A DNA stretch of 5,484 nt from an uncultured Clostridia bacterium. Lineage in GTDB: Bacteria; Bacillota; Clostridia; Oscillospirales; Ruminococcaceae. The notes under the pieces are model-generated. The model had not been told where the DNA came from. It did no database searches and saw nothing but the letters and a program-made list of their open reading frames with translations. The position numbers and the translations under genes are program-made. Within the stretch, counting starts at the first letter, position 1; each line of letters starts with the position of its first letter. Shown here piece by piece: positions 1 through 5,484 of this stretch. The stretch is from contig CAMVBT010000178.1 in assembly GCA_947165805.1 (NCBI GenBank), positions 1-5,484 of the forward strand. The letters run 5' to 3'.

Positions 1-521
1 GTAAACGCCGGGCGCACTATCACGGGATATCCGATCTCATTATCCGCGAAATCAAGCGCGTCTTCGAGCGTTTCCACTACCTTTGAGGGAATAACGGGCT
101 CGCCTATGGCTTCCATGGTGTCCTTGAAGGCCTGTCTGTCCTCTGCCTTGTGGATCGTTTCCGGCACCGCGCCGAGCAGCTTTACGCCGTTCTCTTCAAG
201 AAATCCTTCCTCCGCGAGCTGCATCGACAGAGTAAGTCCGGTCTGCCCTCCCAGCGTTGACAGAACGCTGTCGGGCTTTTCTATCTTTATAATACGCTTA
301 ACACATTCAAGAGTCAGCGGCTCGATATAGATGTGATCCGCCATGTGCTTGTCCGTCATGATCGTCGCGGGGTTAGAGTTTATCAGGACTACCTCAAGCC
401 CCTCCTGTTTCAGGGCGCGGCAAGCCTGGGCTCCCGCATAGTCGAACTCGGCAGCCTGTCCGATAACTATGGGTCCCGAACCAATAACAAGGACTTTCTT
501 TATATCACTTCTCAGCGGCAT
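1..521 (-). CDS. carB: Carbamoyl phosphate synthetase large subunit, N-terminal part (runs off the left edge)
   Basis: The large subunit of glutamine-dependent carbamoyl phosphate synthetase uses two ATP, bicarbonate and ammonia channelled from CarA to make carbamoyl phosphate for pyrimidines and arginine. Only the first 173 codons are present; the family is about 1,050-1,070 residues long. Seen directly: residues 14-32 read [19 protein letters not shown], the nucleotide-fold start of the CarB pre-ATP-grasp domain, followed by [10 protein letters not shown] (48-57), YIEPLT (65-70) and STLGGQTGL (88-96). The ATP-grasp domain then begins, with EDR at 127-129 and [10 protein letters not shown] at 164-173. 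Arg129 and Arg170 align with ATP-contacting arginines of the E. coli enzyme. The ATG start is supported by an AAAGGGGTGA ribosome binding site just upstream. It shares one base with the carA stop (TAATG), so the two subunits are probably translationally coupled. No frameshift is seen in the visible part. Confidence 0.97.
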   Translation of the reverse strand, partial: MPLRSDIKKVLVIGSGPIVIGQAAEFDYAGAQACRALKQEGLEVVLINSNPATIMTDKHMADHIYIEPLTLECVKRIIKIEKPDSVLSTLGGQTGLTLSMQLAEEGFLEENGVKLLGAVPETIHKAEDRQAFKDTMEAIGEPVIPSKVVETLEDALDFADNEIGYPVIVRPAF

Positions 522-1624
522 TACCTGTCACCCCTTTCCTTTCCGATCAGTTCAATGAATTCATCGAAAAGATACGCTGTATCGTGCGGGCCTCCGCACG
601 CTTCGGGGTGGAACTGCACCGTGAACGCGGGCGCGTTGGTGTATCTTACTCCCTCGCAGGTCTTGTCGTTGGCGTTTATGTGAGACAGTCTGCCAGCGCT
701 TTCCGGTATGCTGTCCGCGACTACAGCGTAGCCGTGGTTCTGCGAGGTTATGAATGTCCTGCCGAGTTCAAGATCGGTCACGGGCTGATTGCCTCCGCGG
801 TGACCGTACTTCATCTTTACAGTCGAGGCTCCGTTCGCGAGAGCGAGGAGCTGATGTCCGAGACATATCCCGAAGGTCGGTATCCGCTCGGGGATAAGGG
901 CTTTCAGCGTAGCTATGGAGGTCTTATTCTCCGCGGGATCTCCAGGGCCGTTCGAGAGCATTATACCGTCCGGCGCGAATTTCTTTATCTCCTCGGGGCT
1001 CACATCATACGGAAATACGGTCACATCGCAGCCGCGTTTCAGCAGCTCGCGCCGTATATTATGCTTATAGCCGGAATCAATCAGCGCTATTCTGTACTTT
1101 GCGTTTTCCGCCTTGTAGTCCTCCGGAGCCTTTACGCTCACTTTCGGAACGACGCTGCCCACATTATACGCGCGGACAGTCTCGAGAGCCTTTTCCTTGT
1201 CGAAGCCGGGCTCGTTGGTTATCATTCCGTTCATTACGCCGCTTTCGCGTATCTTGCGGGTAAGGCGGCGGGTATCTATGTCATACAGACCGATTATACC
1301 GTACTTTTTCAGAAACTCTTCTATCGTATGCTCACATCTGAAATTGGACGGCTCTTCACAGTATTCACGGACTATGTATCCGCTGACCACGCTGCCGCGG
1401 GACTCATAGTCCTCGTCGTTCGTGCCATAGTTCCCTATCAGCGGGAATGTCTGCGTAACGATCTGTCCGCAGTAGCTCGGGTCGGTAAGTGTTTCCTGAT
1501 AGCCGACCATTGCTGTGGTGAATACTATCTCGCCTGTTACCGTACCCTCCGCGCCGAATGACCTGCCCTCAAAGACAGTTCCGTCCGCGAGAATGAGGTA
1601 TGCTTTTTTATAACCGGTAAGCAC
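521..1624 (-). CDS. carA: Carbamoyl phosphate synthetase small (glutaminase) subunit
   Basis: CarA hydrolyses glutamine and passes ammonia to CarB. The protein is 367 residues, slightly above or within the usual 350-385 range. The N-terminal CPSase small-chain domain spans about residues 8-140, with the family segments [22 protein letters not shown] (cut here as [10 protein letters not shown] at 35-44 and [10 protein letters not shown] at 47-56), PLIGNYG (61-67) and DIDTRRLTR (115-123). The class I glutamine amidotransferase domain follows from about 177. It shows LSNGPGDP (223-230), the nucleophile elbow GICLGHQ with Cys254, SQNHGYAV (294-301), and the His339/Glu341 pair in [12 protein letters not shown], so the catalytic triad is complete. 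Translation starts at GTG; no ATG lies nearby and a perfect AGGAGG sits 8 nt upstream. The gene follows the ycxB-like gene after 40 nt with no terminator, and its TAA stop overlaps the carB start by one base. Confidence 0.97.
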   Translation of the reverse strand: MLTGYKKAYLILADGTVFEGRSFGAEGTVTGEIVFTTAMVGYQETLTDPSYCGQIVTQTFPLIGNYGTNDEDYESRGSVVSGYIVREYCEEPSNFRCEHTIEEFLKKYGIIGLYDIDTRRLTRKIRESGVMNGMITNEPGFDKEKALETVRAYNVGSVVPKVSVKAPEDYKAENAKYRIALIDSGYKHNIRRELLKRGCDVTVFPYDVSPEEIKKFAPDGIMLSNGPGDPAENKTSIATLKALIPERIPTFGICLGHQLLALANGASTVKMKYGHRGGNQPVTDLELGRTFITSQNHGYAVVADSIPESAGRLSHINANDKTCEGVRYTNAPAFTVQFHPEACGGPHDTAYLFDEFIELIGKERGDR

Positions 1625-1632
1625 TGCTCTGA

Positions 1633-1638
1633 CCTCCT
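1633..1638 (-). promoter_or_regulatory. Strong ribosome binding site fixing the GTG start of carA
   Basis: The minus strand reads AGGAGG here, followed by 8 nt and then GTG at 1624-1622. This full anti-16S match with ideal spacing decides the non-ATG start of carA. It is stronger than the purine-rich stretch before the upstream ycxB-like gene. carA could therefore be translated well even if the upstream gene is not. Confidence 0.85.
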
Positions 1639-1664
1639 GTTTTTTTGTTCTTCACATCGGTTTT

Positions 1665-2237
1665 TCAAAGTATTATCTGCGGCTTTTCCTCGGAGCTGCA
1701 ATGTGTTCGTATGAACAAACACTGCTCTTTTGTTATATTTTCTTTGCAGACAATAAAGCCTTGATGATCAACGCCGGACATTATGTAAAAATGTGTCTGA
1801 GTTTCTATCAGTTTGTTCACAAGATCATATTTTATTTCTGCCGAAAACTTTGGCGAAATGGCCGAAAAGCCTTCATTGTCAAAAGTTAGCGTGTATTCTT
1901 CGCCGTGTGTATTTACCGAATTTTCCCACAACTTACGAAAGAATTTTTCATCTTTCGGAGTCCTGAACATTTTAGCCCAATTGATGATCCTGTAGGCGCC
2001 GTATATTTCAAAACAGATCACTATTACCGCCATTATCATCGCAATTGTCAGTCCGGTCTCATTATATAACCATATCATCAGACCGATATAACCGATACAT
2101 GCCGCTTCCGTGATTGTGATCATTATAACACGCCTTATTCTGAACGCAGCCGTTTTGGTCGAACGATGCGCCGCGAGAGCAGACCTTATATACGTTTTGT
2201 ATTCTTCAAAGGTGTTCTGCGTTTTTACTTCAAACAT
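1665..2237 (-). CDS. Small two-helix membrane protein, YcxB-like
   Basis: The protein has 190 residues. A basic N-terminal stretch (R25, K28, R33, R35, R36) precedes two hydrophobic helices at about 37-58 and 62-85. R83, K89 and R92 follow the second helix, which suggests a hairpin in the membrane with both ends in the cytoplasm. The remaining ~100 residues form a soluble domain, with YTLTFDNEGF at 115-124, YDLVNKLIET at 137-146 and FYIMSG at 150-155. This matches the general look of the YcxB-like C-terminal domain found in many Firmicutes proteins of unknown function; that assignment is from memory of the pattern. No catalytic motif is visible. The ATG overlaps the pyrF stop (TAATG); the nearest Shine-Dalgarno-like stretch is only GAGAAAGAAAG inside the pyrF tail, so translation probably depends on coupling to pyrF. 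Base composition is lower than its neighbours (20 G+C of 60 at 1801-1860, 23 of 60 at 2041-2100, against 35 of 60 at 2401-2460 in pyrF), which may reflect a late insertion into the operon or simply membrane-protein composition. No role in pyrimidine synthesis can be inferred. Confidence 0.8.
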   Translation of the reverse strand: MFEVKTQNTFEEYKTYIRSALAAHRSTKTAAFRIRRVIMITITEAACIGYIGLMIWLYNETGLTIAMIMAVIVICFEIYGAYRIINWAKMFRTPKDEKFFRKLWENSVNTHGEEYTLTFDNEGFSAISPKFSAEIKYDLVNKLIETQTHFYIMSGVDHQGFIVCKENITKEQCLFIRTHCSSEEKPQIIL

Positions 2238-3199
2238 TATTCGGCTTTCTTTCTCGGAGCACGCGGCTTCGGGAGCTTTATCTCGCCTATGAAGCCCATT
2301 ATCTCATTTCTCATTCTTATCGCTTCTCTGTATGCCGCGCCGGCGTAGTCCGTCTCGTCGCAGCCTTCCTTCTTATACGCGCACATGATGCCACGCGAGC
2401 TGTTAACTATGCCGCCGAGACCGTTCTTGTCGAACGCCGCCGAGATATCCTCCGCCGAAGCTCCCTGCGCGCCGTAGCCCGGGATAAGGAAGAACAGCTT
2501 CGGGAACTTCCTGCGAAGCTCCGCTATCTGCTCGGGATACGTGGCTCCGGCAACTATGCCGACTCCGCAGTAGCCGTATTTACCGGGGAGCTCCTTGCCC
2601 CATATCGTGCACATCTTCGCCATCTGCTCATATACCGGAACCCCGTTTATCTTCCTGTCCTGAAGCTCGCCGGACGACGGGTTGGAAGTCTTTGCAAGCA
2701 CGAATATGCCCTTGTCGTAGGTCTTGCATATCTCTGTGAGCGGCTTTATACCGTCGGAGCCGAGATAGCCGTTCACGGTGAGAGCGTCTCCGAGGAACGG
2801 TTCAAATTCTTCGCTCCCGACCTTCACCCTGCCGAGATGAGCCGCCGCATAAGCCTCCATTGTGGAGCCTATGTCGTTGCGCTTTCCATCGGTGATAACA
2901 AACATTCCCTTTGAGCGGGCATATTCCTGCGTCTTATAAAGCGTCTTCATACCCTGATATCCGTACATTTCATAGTAAGCCGCCTGCGGTTTGACCGCGG
3001 GAACGATGCCGCAGAGCGCGTCTATCAGGCCTTTATTGTATTCGAGTATTGCCTTTGCGGCTCCCTTTAAGGTCTCGCCGTGCTTTTCAAAAGCCTTGAC
3101 CTTGATAAAATCCGGTACATATTCAAGCTTCGGGTCAAGTCCCGCAACAGTCGGGTTCTGCTTTGCCGCGATAGCCTCCATAAGTCTGTCAAGTGACAT
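2237..3199 (-). CDS. pyrF: Orotidine 5'-phosphate decarboxylase, type 2
   Basis: PyrF decarboxylates OMP to UMP, the final step of de novo UMP synthesis, in the cytoplasm. At 320 residues it fits the longer type 2 subfamily rather than the ~230-residue type 1 enzymes. Conserved segments seen in order: TVAGLDPKLEYVPD (17-30), AVKPQAAYYE (68-77, Lys70), the catalytic core DGKRNDIGST (104-113, with Asp104, Lys106 and Asp109 forming the Asp-Lys-Asp array), LTVNGYLGSDG (140-150), LAKTSNPSSGE (168-178), GIVAGATYP (214-222), the phosphate-loop segment LIPGYGAQGA (238-247) and NSSRGI with Arg269. The ATG is preceded by GGAGGG at 7 nt. It lies 20 nt downstream of pyrC. The C-terminus ends in a short basic tail, PKPRAPRKKAE, whose purine-rich codons lie directly before the overlapping start of the next gene. 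The active site looks complete. Confidence 0.96.
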   Translation of the reverse strand: MSLDRLMEAIAAKQNPTVAGLDPKLEYVPDFIKVKAFEKHGETLKGAAKAILEYNKGLIDALCGIVPAVKPQAAYYEMYGYQGMKTLYKTQEYARSKGMFVITDGKRNDIGSTMEAYAAAHLGRVKVGSEEFEPFLGDALTVNGYLGSDGIKPLTEICKTYDKGIFVLAKTSNPSSGELQDRKINGVPVYEQMAKMCTIWGKELPGKYGYCGVGIVAGATYPEQIAELRRKFPKLFFLIPGYGAQGASAEDISAAFDKNGLGGIVNSSRGIMCAYKKEGCDETDYAGAAYREAIRMRNEIMGFIGEIKLPKPRAPRKKAE

Positions 3200-3219
3200 T
3201 TCGTTTCCCTCCGTCTGTA

Positions 3220-4494
3220 TCAGTTCTTATCCTCGTAAACTACCTTGCCGTTCACGATCGTGTATTTTACCTTGCCCTTGAACATCATACCCTTGAAGCA
3301 GGTATTCTTTGACTTCGAGTGGAGCTTCTCGGGCTCGACGAGCCATTCCTTGTTCAGGTCTACGACCGCGATATCAGCCACCGCGCCGTTCTTTATGAGA
3401 CCGCCCTCAAGACCGAGTATAAGTCTCGGATTTTCGCACATCATGCGGACTATCTGCATCAGCTTGATCTGCTTGGTATGGTAGAACTTTGTAAGAGTCG
3501 CCGCAAGCGAGGTCTCAAGTCCTACAACGCCGTTGGGAGCCTTGTAGAAATCAGCCTTTTCCTCGGCAGTGTGGGGCGCGTGATCGGTGACTATGCAGTC
3601 GATAGTGCCGTCGCATACCGCGGCGGAGATAGCCTTCATATCCTCCTCGGTGCGCAGCGGCGGGTTCATTCTGTAATCCGCGTCACGGGTAAGGAGCCTG
3701 TCCTCTGTGAGCGTGAAGTAATGGGGAGCTGTCTCGCTGGTCACCATTACACCGCGTCTTGTCGCGAAGCGCAGGAGATCCACGACTTCCTTGGTCGAAA
3801 CATGAGCTATGTGTATCGGCACTTCAAGGTCATTGGCAAGCTGTATCTCACGGGCTGTCATGATGTTCTCGCTCGTTCTGCTCATTCCTCTGACTCCGAG
3901 CTCAACGGAGACAACGCCGGCATTAATGATACCGCCCTTGACTATATCCGGGTCCTCGCAGTGAGAAATGACTTTCAGCCCCGCGTAATGCGCGTCTATC
4001 ATGGCGCGGCCCATTGTGTGAGCGTTGGTCACGGGCTTACCGTCATCGGACACGGCAACGCAGCCCGCAGCTTTCAGAGCCTTGAAATCGCAGAGCTCCT
4101 CGCCCTTGAGACCCTTTGTAATAGCGCCTACGGGATAGACCTTTACCTTGGCATCCTTTGCCTTGTCAAGTATATATTTTATTACTTCCGGATCGTCCGC
4201 CACGGGGTCGGTGTTGGGCATACAGGCGACAGCAGTGACTCCGCCGGCGGCGGCAGCCTCGCAGCCTGTGATTATGTCCTCCTTGTGCGTCTGACCGGGA
4301 TCACGGAAATGAACGTGCATATCGCATATTCCGGGAATTACCGCAAGTCCAGTGCAGTCGATGACCTGATTGGCTTCACAGTCGATACCGGCGGCGACCT
4401 GCGTTATTACGTTGTCCTCGATAAGAACATCGAAGTCTCCCTCAAGCTTGTTAAAGCTGCTGACTACATGACCGTTTTTCAGTAATAGCTTCAT
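3220..4494 (-). CDS. pyrC: Dihydroorotase, class I
   Basis: Dihydroorotase reversibly cyclises N-carbamoyl-L-aspartate to dihydroorotate. The 424-residue length fits the class I bacterial enzymes. It has the amidohydrolase fold: a small N-terminal beta domain, then VIPGICDMHVHFRDPG at 52-67 with metal ligands His60 and His62 and substrate-binding Arg64. AVSDDGKPV at 147-155 supplies the metal-bridging aspartate typical of class I in place of a carboxylated lysine. His178 (ISHCED), His231 (IAHVST) and Asp304 (VTDHAPH) complete the metal and catalytic set, so the enzyme looks active. The C-terminal segment returns to the beta domain (NGAVADIAVVDLNKEWLV). The start is set at ATG 4494 because GGAG (4501-4504) lies 6 nt upstream. 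An in-frame TTG at 4506 overlaps that ribosome binding site and is unlikely to be used. pyrC is the first gene of the operon, 37 nt below the predicted transcription start. Confidence 0.96.
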   Translation of the reverse strand: MKLLLKNGHVVSSFNKLEGDFDVLIEDNVITQVAAGIDCEANQVIDCTGLAVIPGICDMHVHFRDPGQTHKEDIITGCEAAAAGGVTAVACMPNTDPVADDPEVIKYILDKAKDAKVKVYPVGAITKGLKGEELCDFKALKAAGCVAVSDDGKPVTNAHTMGRAMIDAHYAGLKVISHCEDPDIVKGGIINAGVVSVELGVRGMSRTSENIMTAREIQLANDLEVPIHIAHVSTKEVVDLLRFATRRGVMVTSETAPHYFTLTEDRLLTRDADYRMNPPLRTEEDMKAISAAVCDGTIDCIVTDHAPHTAEEKADFYKAPNGVVGLETSLAATLTKFYHTKQIKLMQIVRMMCENPRLILGLEGGLIKNGAVADIAVVDLNKEWLVEPEKLHSKSKNTCFKGMMFKGKVKYTIVNGKVVYEDKN

Positions 4495-4500
4495 AATGTA

Positions 4501-4506
4501 CTCCAA
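4501..4506 (-). promoter_or_regulatory. Ribosome binding site deciding the pyrC start
   Basis: The minus strand reads TTGGAG, then 6 nt, then ATG at 4494-4492. The TTG of this motif is in frame with pyrC and extends the open frame by four codons, but it is part of the Shine-Dalgarno sequence itself. The ATG is therefore the better start. Confidence 0.75.
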
Positions 4507-4537
4507 TCCGCATTAGTTTATTGATTGCCATCATTTT

Positions 4538-4566
4538 ATTATACAATATTTAAAAGGATTTTTCAA
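4538..4566 (-). promoter_or_regulatory. Predicted sigma-A promoter of the pyr operon
   Basis: On the minus strand a -35 box TTGAAA (4566-4561) is followed by 17 bp and a perfect -10 box TATAAT (4543-4538). The spacer is AT-rich. Transcription is expected to begin near A4531, giving a leader of about 37 nt before the pyrC ATG. It is the only near-consensus promoter I see in the 4495-4667 gap. It lies downstream of the proC terminator, so it should drive pyrC-pyrF-ycxB-like-carA-carB as one unit. The leader is too short to hold a PyrR-type attenuator. Confidence 0.85.
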
Positions 4567-4605
4567 CACTTTATCTTTTTTTATCATTATTTCGTCATTT
4601 TGCAC

Positions 4606-4622
4606 AACAAACTACGTCTGTT
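4606..4622. promoter_or_regulatory. Imperfect palindrome upstream of the pyr promoter, possible operator
   Basis: Read on the minus strand this is AACAGAC-GTA-GTTTGTT, two 7-bp arms around a 3-bp centre with one mismatched pair. It lies between the proC terminator and the -35 box, centred about 83 bp upstream of the predicted pyr start. Such a position would suit an upstream-binding regulator. No known operator consensus is recognised, and one such palindrome could occur by chance in AT-rich DNA. Confidence 0.25.
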
Positions 4623-4635
4623 CTGTCCGAACTAT

Positions 4636-4662
4636 AAAAAAACGAGTGAATAAATCACTCGT
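4636..4662 (-). terminator. Rho-independent terminator after proC
   Basis: The minus strand has ACGAGTGA, a 5-nt loop TTTAT, then TCACTCGT running into a seven-T tract. The stem is 8 bp with no mismatch, and its first base falls 5 nt after the proC stop. The As just upstream can pair with the Ts to lengthen the stem. On the plus strand the T run is broken by CG, so the hairpin is mainly oriented to end proC transcription. It insulates the pyr operon from proC. Confidence 0.9.
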
Positions 4663-4667
4663 CGTTT

Positions 4668-5453
4668 TTATTGGGATAACTCATAAGCACGCCTTGTGCA
4701 GGCTGCACAAGCCGCGTTCACGTCATCGGTAAGTCTGCCGTCATACAGTTTCTCGAGACCGGCAATTGTGGTGCCGCCGGGAGAGGACACCTGCTTGATA
4801 AGCTCGTCAACGGTCATTCCCGAGCTCGTCAGCATCTCCGCCGAGCCCTTGAGCGTCGCCGCGAACAGACGGAGCGCTGCGCCGGCGTCTATGCCGTTTG
4901 CCGCCGCGTAGTCGATAAAGCCCTTGGCGAAAAGGTAAATAAATGCCGGAGAACTGCCGTTCACAGCGATTATCTCCTTCATTTTGTCAATCGGTATGAC
5001 TTCGGCGATGCCGCAGCTTTCGATAACGGACTTCGCGAACGCGAACTCTTCATCGGAGGTGCGGGAGTCGGTTGACATCGCGCTTGCGCCCATTCCGAGC
5101 ATCATGGGAGTGTTCGGCATTACCAGAACGACCTTTGCGTCCGGTAATGTATGAGTCCTTATGAACTGCTCGGAAATGCCCGCGCAGATAGATATGAACA
5201 CCGTTTCAGCGGTTACCGCGCCCTTTATCTCGTCAAGAACGGAGCCCAACACCTGCGGTTTTACAGCGAGCAGTACATATTTGCAAAGCGAAACGAGCTC
5301 GGAAGCGCTCGAACAGGGCTTTGCGGGAACAGCGGCCAGCTTTTCCGCGTTCGTGTCGTAAGCGTAAACTTCCGCTTCAAGAGAACCGGCGGCAATGCCT
5401 TTCATAATAGCGGAACCCATATTGCCCGCACCTATAAAACCAAGCTTTGTCAT
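4668..5453 (-). CDS. proC: Pyrroline-5-carboxylate reductase
   Basis: ProC reduces 1-pyrroline-5-carboxylate to L-proline with NAD(P)H, the last step of proline synthesis, in the cytoplasm. At 261 residues it is close to the usual 260-280. The N-terminal Rossmann domain opens with LGFIGAGNMGSA (4-15), a GxGxxG loop at Gly8, Gly10 and Gly13. It continues with LLAVKPQ (61-67), SICAGIS (88-94) and VMPNTP (111-116), all hallmark ProC segments. The C-terminal dimerisation domain carries VNGSSPAFIY and the family signature SSPGGTTIAGL at 223-233, which forms part of the active site. The ATG is supported by AGGAAG 8 nt upstream. Only 31 bp of upstream sequence is present, so its promoter and any partner genes cannot be judged. 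A terminator just after its stop marks it as the last gene of its own transcript. Confidence 0.97.
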   Translation of the reverse strand: MTKLGFIGAGNMGSAIMKGIAAGSLEAEVYAYDTNAEKLAAVPAKPCSSASELVSLCKYVLLAVKPQVLGSVLDEIKGAVTAETVFISICAGISEQFIRTHTLPDAKVVLVMPNTPMMLGMGASAMSTDSRTSDEEFAFAKSVIESCGIAEVIPIDKMKEIIAVNGSSPAFIYLFAKGFIDYAAANGIDAGAALRLFAATLKGSAEMLTSSGMTVDELIKQVSSPGGTTIAGLEKLYDGRLTDDVNAACAACTRRAYELSQ

Positions 5454-5484
5454 CAGTTTCGCTTCCTTTGAATTATATTAATCA

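Noticed and set aside
584..1561. A 325-codon open frame on the plus strand opposite carA
   Set aside because: It is a shadow of carA with no good ribosome binding site and no family resemblance.
1625..1664. Possible terminator or promoter between the ycxB-like gene and carA
   Set aside because: The 40-nt gap has an A-rich stretch and the carA ribosome binding site but no hairpin and no -35/-10 pair, so readthrough is expected.
1704..1717. Palindrome TGTTC-GTAT-GAACA near the end of the ycxB-like gene
   Set aside because: It is inside coding sequence, has only 5-bp arms and no T run. The half-site order is opposite to the Gram-positive LexA box (GAAC-N4-GTTC). Likely chance.
3319..4485. A 388-codon open frame on the plus strand opposite pyrC
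   Set aside because: It lies wholly antisense to a clear dihydroorotase, has no recognisable family motif, and is explained by codon bias in the real gene.
4620..4632. GTTC-N5-GAAC inverted repeat between the proC terminator and the pyr promoter
   Set aside because: Arms are only 4 bp and the half-site order and spacing do not fit a LexA box; it overlaps the better 7-bp-arm palindrome.
5118..5147. ATTACC / GGTAAT inverted repeat within proC
   Set aside because: The loop is 18 nt, there is no T tract, and it is in the middle of a well-conserved coding region, so it is not a credible terminator or operator.
5472..5477. Perfect TATAAT on the minus strand just upstream of proC
   Set aside because: Transcription from it would begin at about 5465, inside the proC ribosome binding site, and the sequence needed to see a -35 box is beyond the window edge.

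Overview
The window reads as a piece of a low-to-mid GC Gram-positive chromosome, most likely a Clostridia member (Ruminococcaceae/Oscillospiraceae-like). This placement is an inference. It rests on strong AGGAGG-type ribosome binding sites, a near-consensus sigma-A promoter with 17-bp spacing, a compact Rho-independent terminator, a type I dihydroorotase with a type 2 OMP decarboxylase, and a clostridial-looking CarA C-terminus ([11 protein letters not shown]). All convincing genes lie on the minus strand, so transcription runs from high to low coordinates.

Reading in the direction of transcription, the right end (4668-5453) holds a complete proC (pyrroline-5-carboxylate reductase, last step of proline synthesis). 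A hairpin terminator begins 5 nt after its stop. A 173-bp AT-rich gap (4495-4667) follows, carrying that terminator, an imperfect palindrome and a clear promoter (TTGAAA - 17 bp - TATAAT).

That promoter opens a tight pyrimidine biosynthesis operon: pyrC (dihydroorotase), pyrF (OMP decarboxylase), a small two-helix membrane protein of YcxB-like type, carA and carB (carbamoyl phosphate synthetase small and large subunits). carB runs off the left edge after about 173 codons. Gaps are 20 nt (pyrC-pyrF), a 1-nt TAATG overlap (pyrF-ycxB-like), 40 nt (ycxB-like-carA) and another 1-nt TAATG overlap (carA-carB). CarAB makes carbamoyl phosphate, PyrC closes carbamoyl aspartate to dihydroorotate, and PyrF makes UMP. 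The genes for aspartate transcarbamoylase, dihydroorotate dehydrogenase and orotate phosphoribosyltransferase are not in the window and may lie beyond carB.

Most of the window is ordinary core metabolism. The one real oddity is the AT-richer YcxB-like membrane protein gene wedged between pyrF and carA and overlapping the pyrF stop. Lesser points are the very short pyr leader, which has no room for an attenuator, a possible leaderless upstream ORF that overlaps the pyrC start, and a palindrome upstream of the promoter. I found no mobile element, CRISPR array, tRNA or rRNA, and no evidence of a novel multi-gene system.
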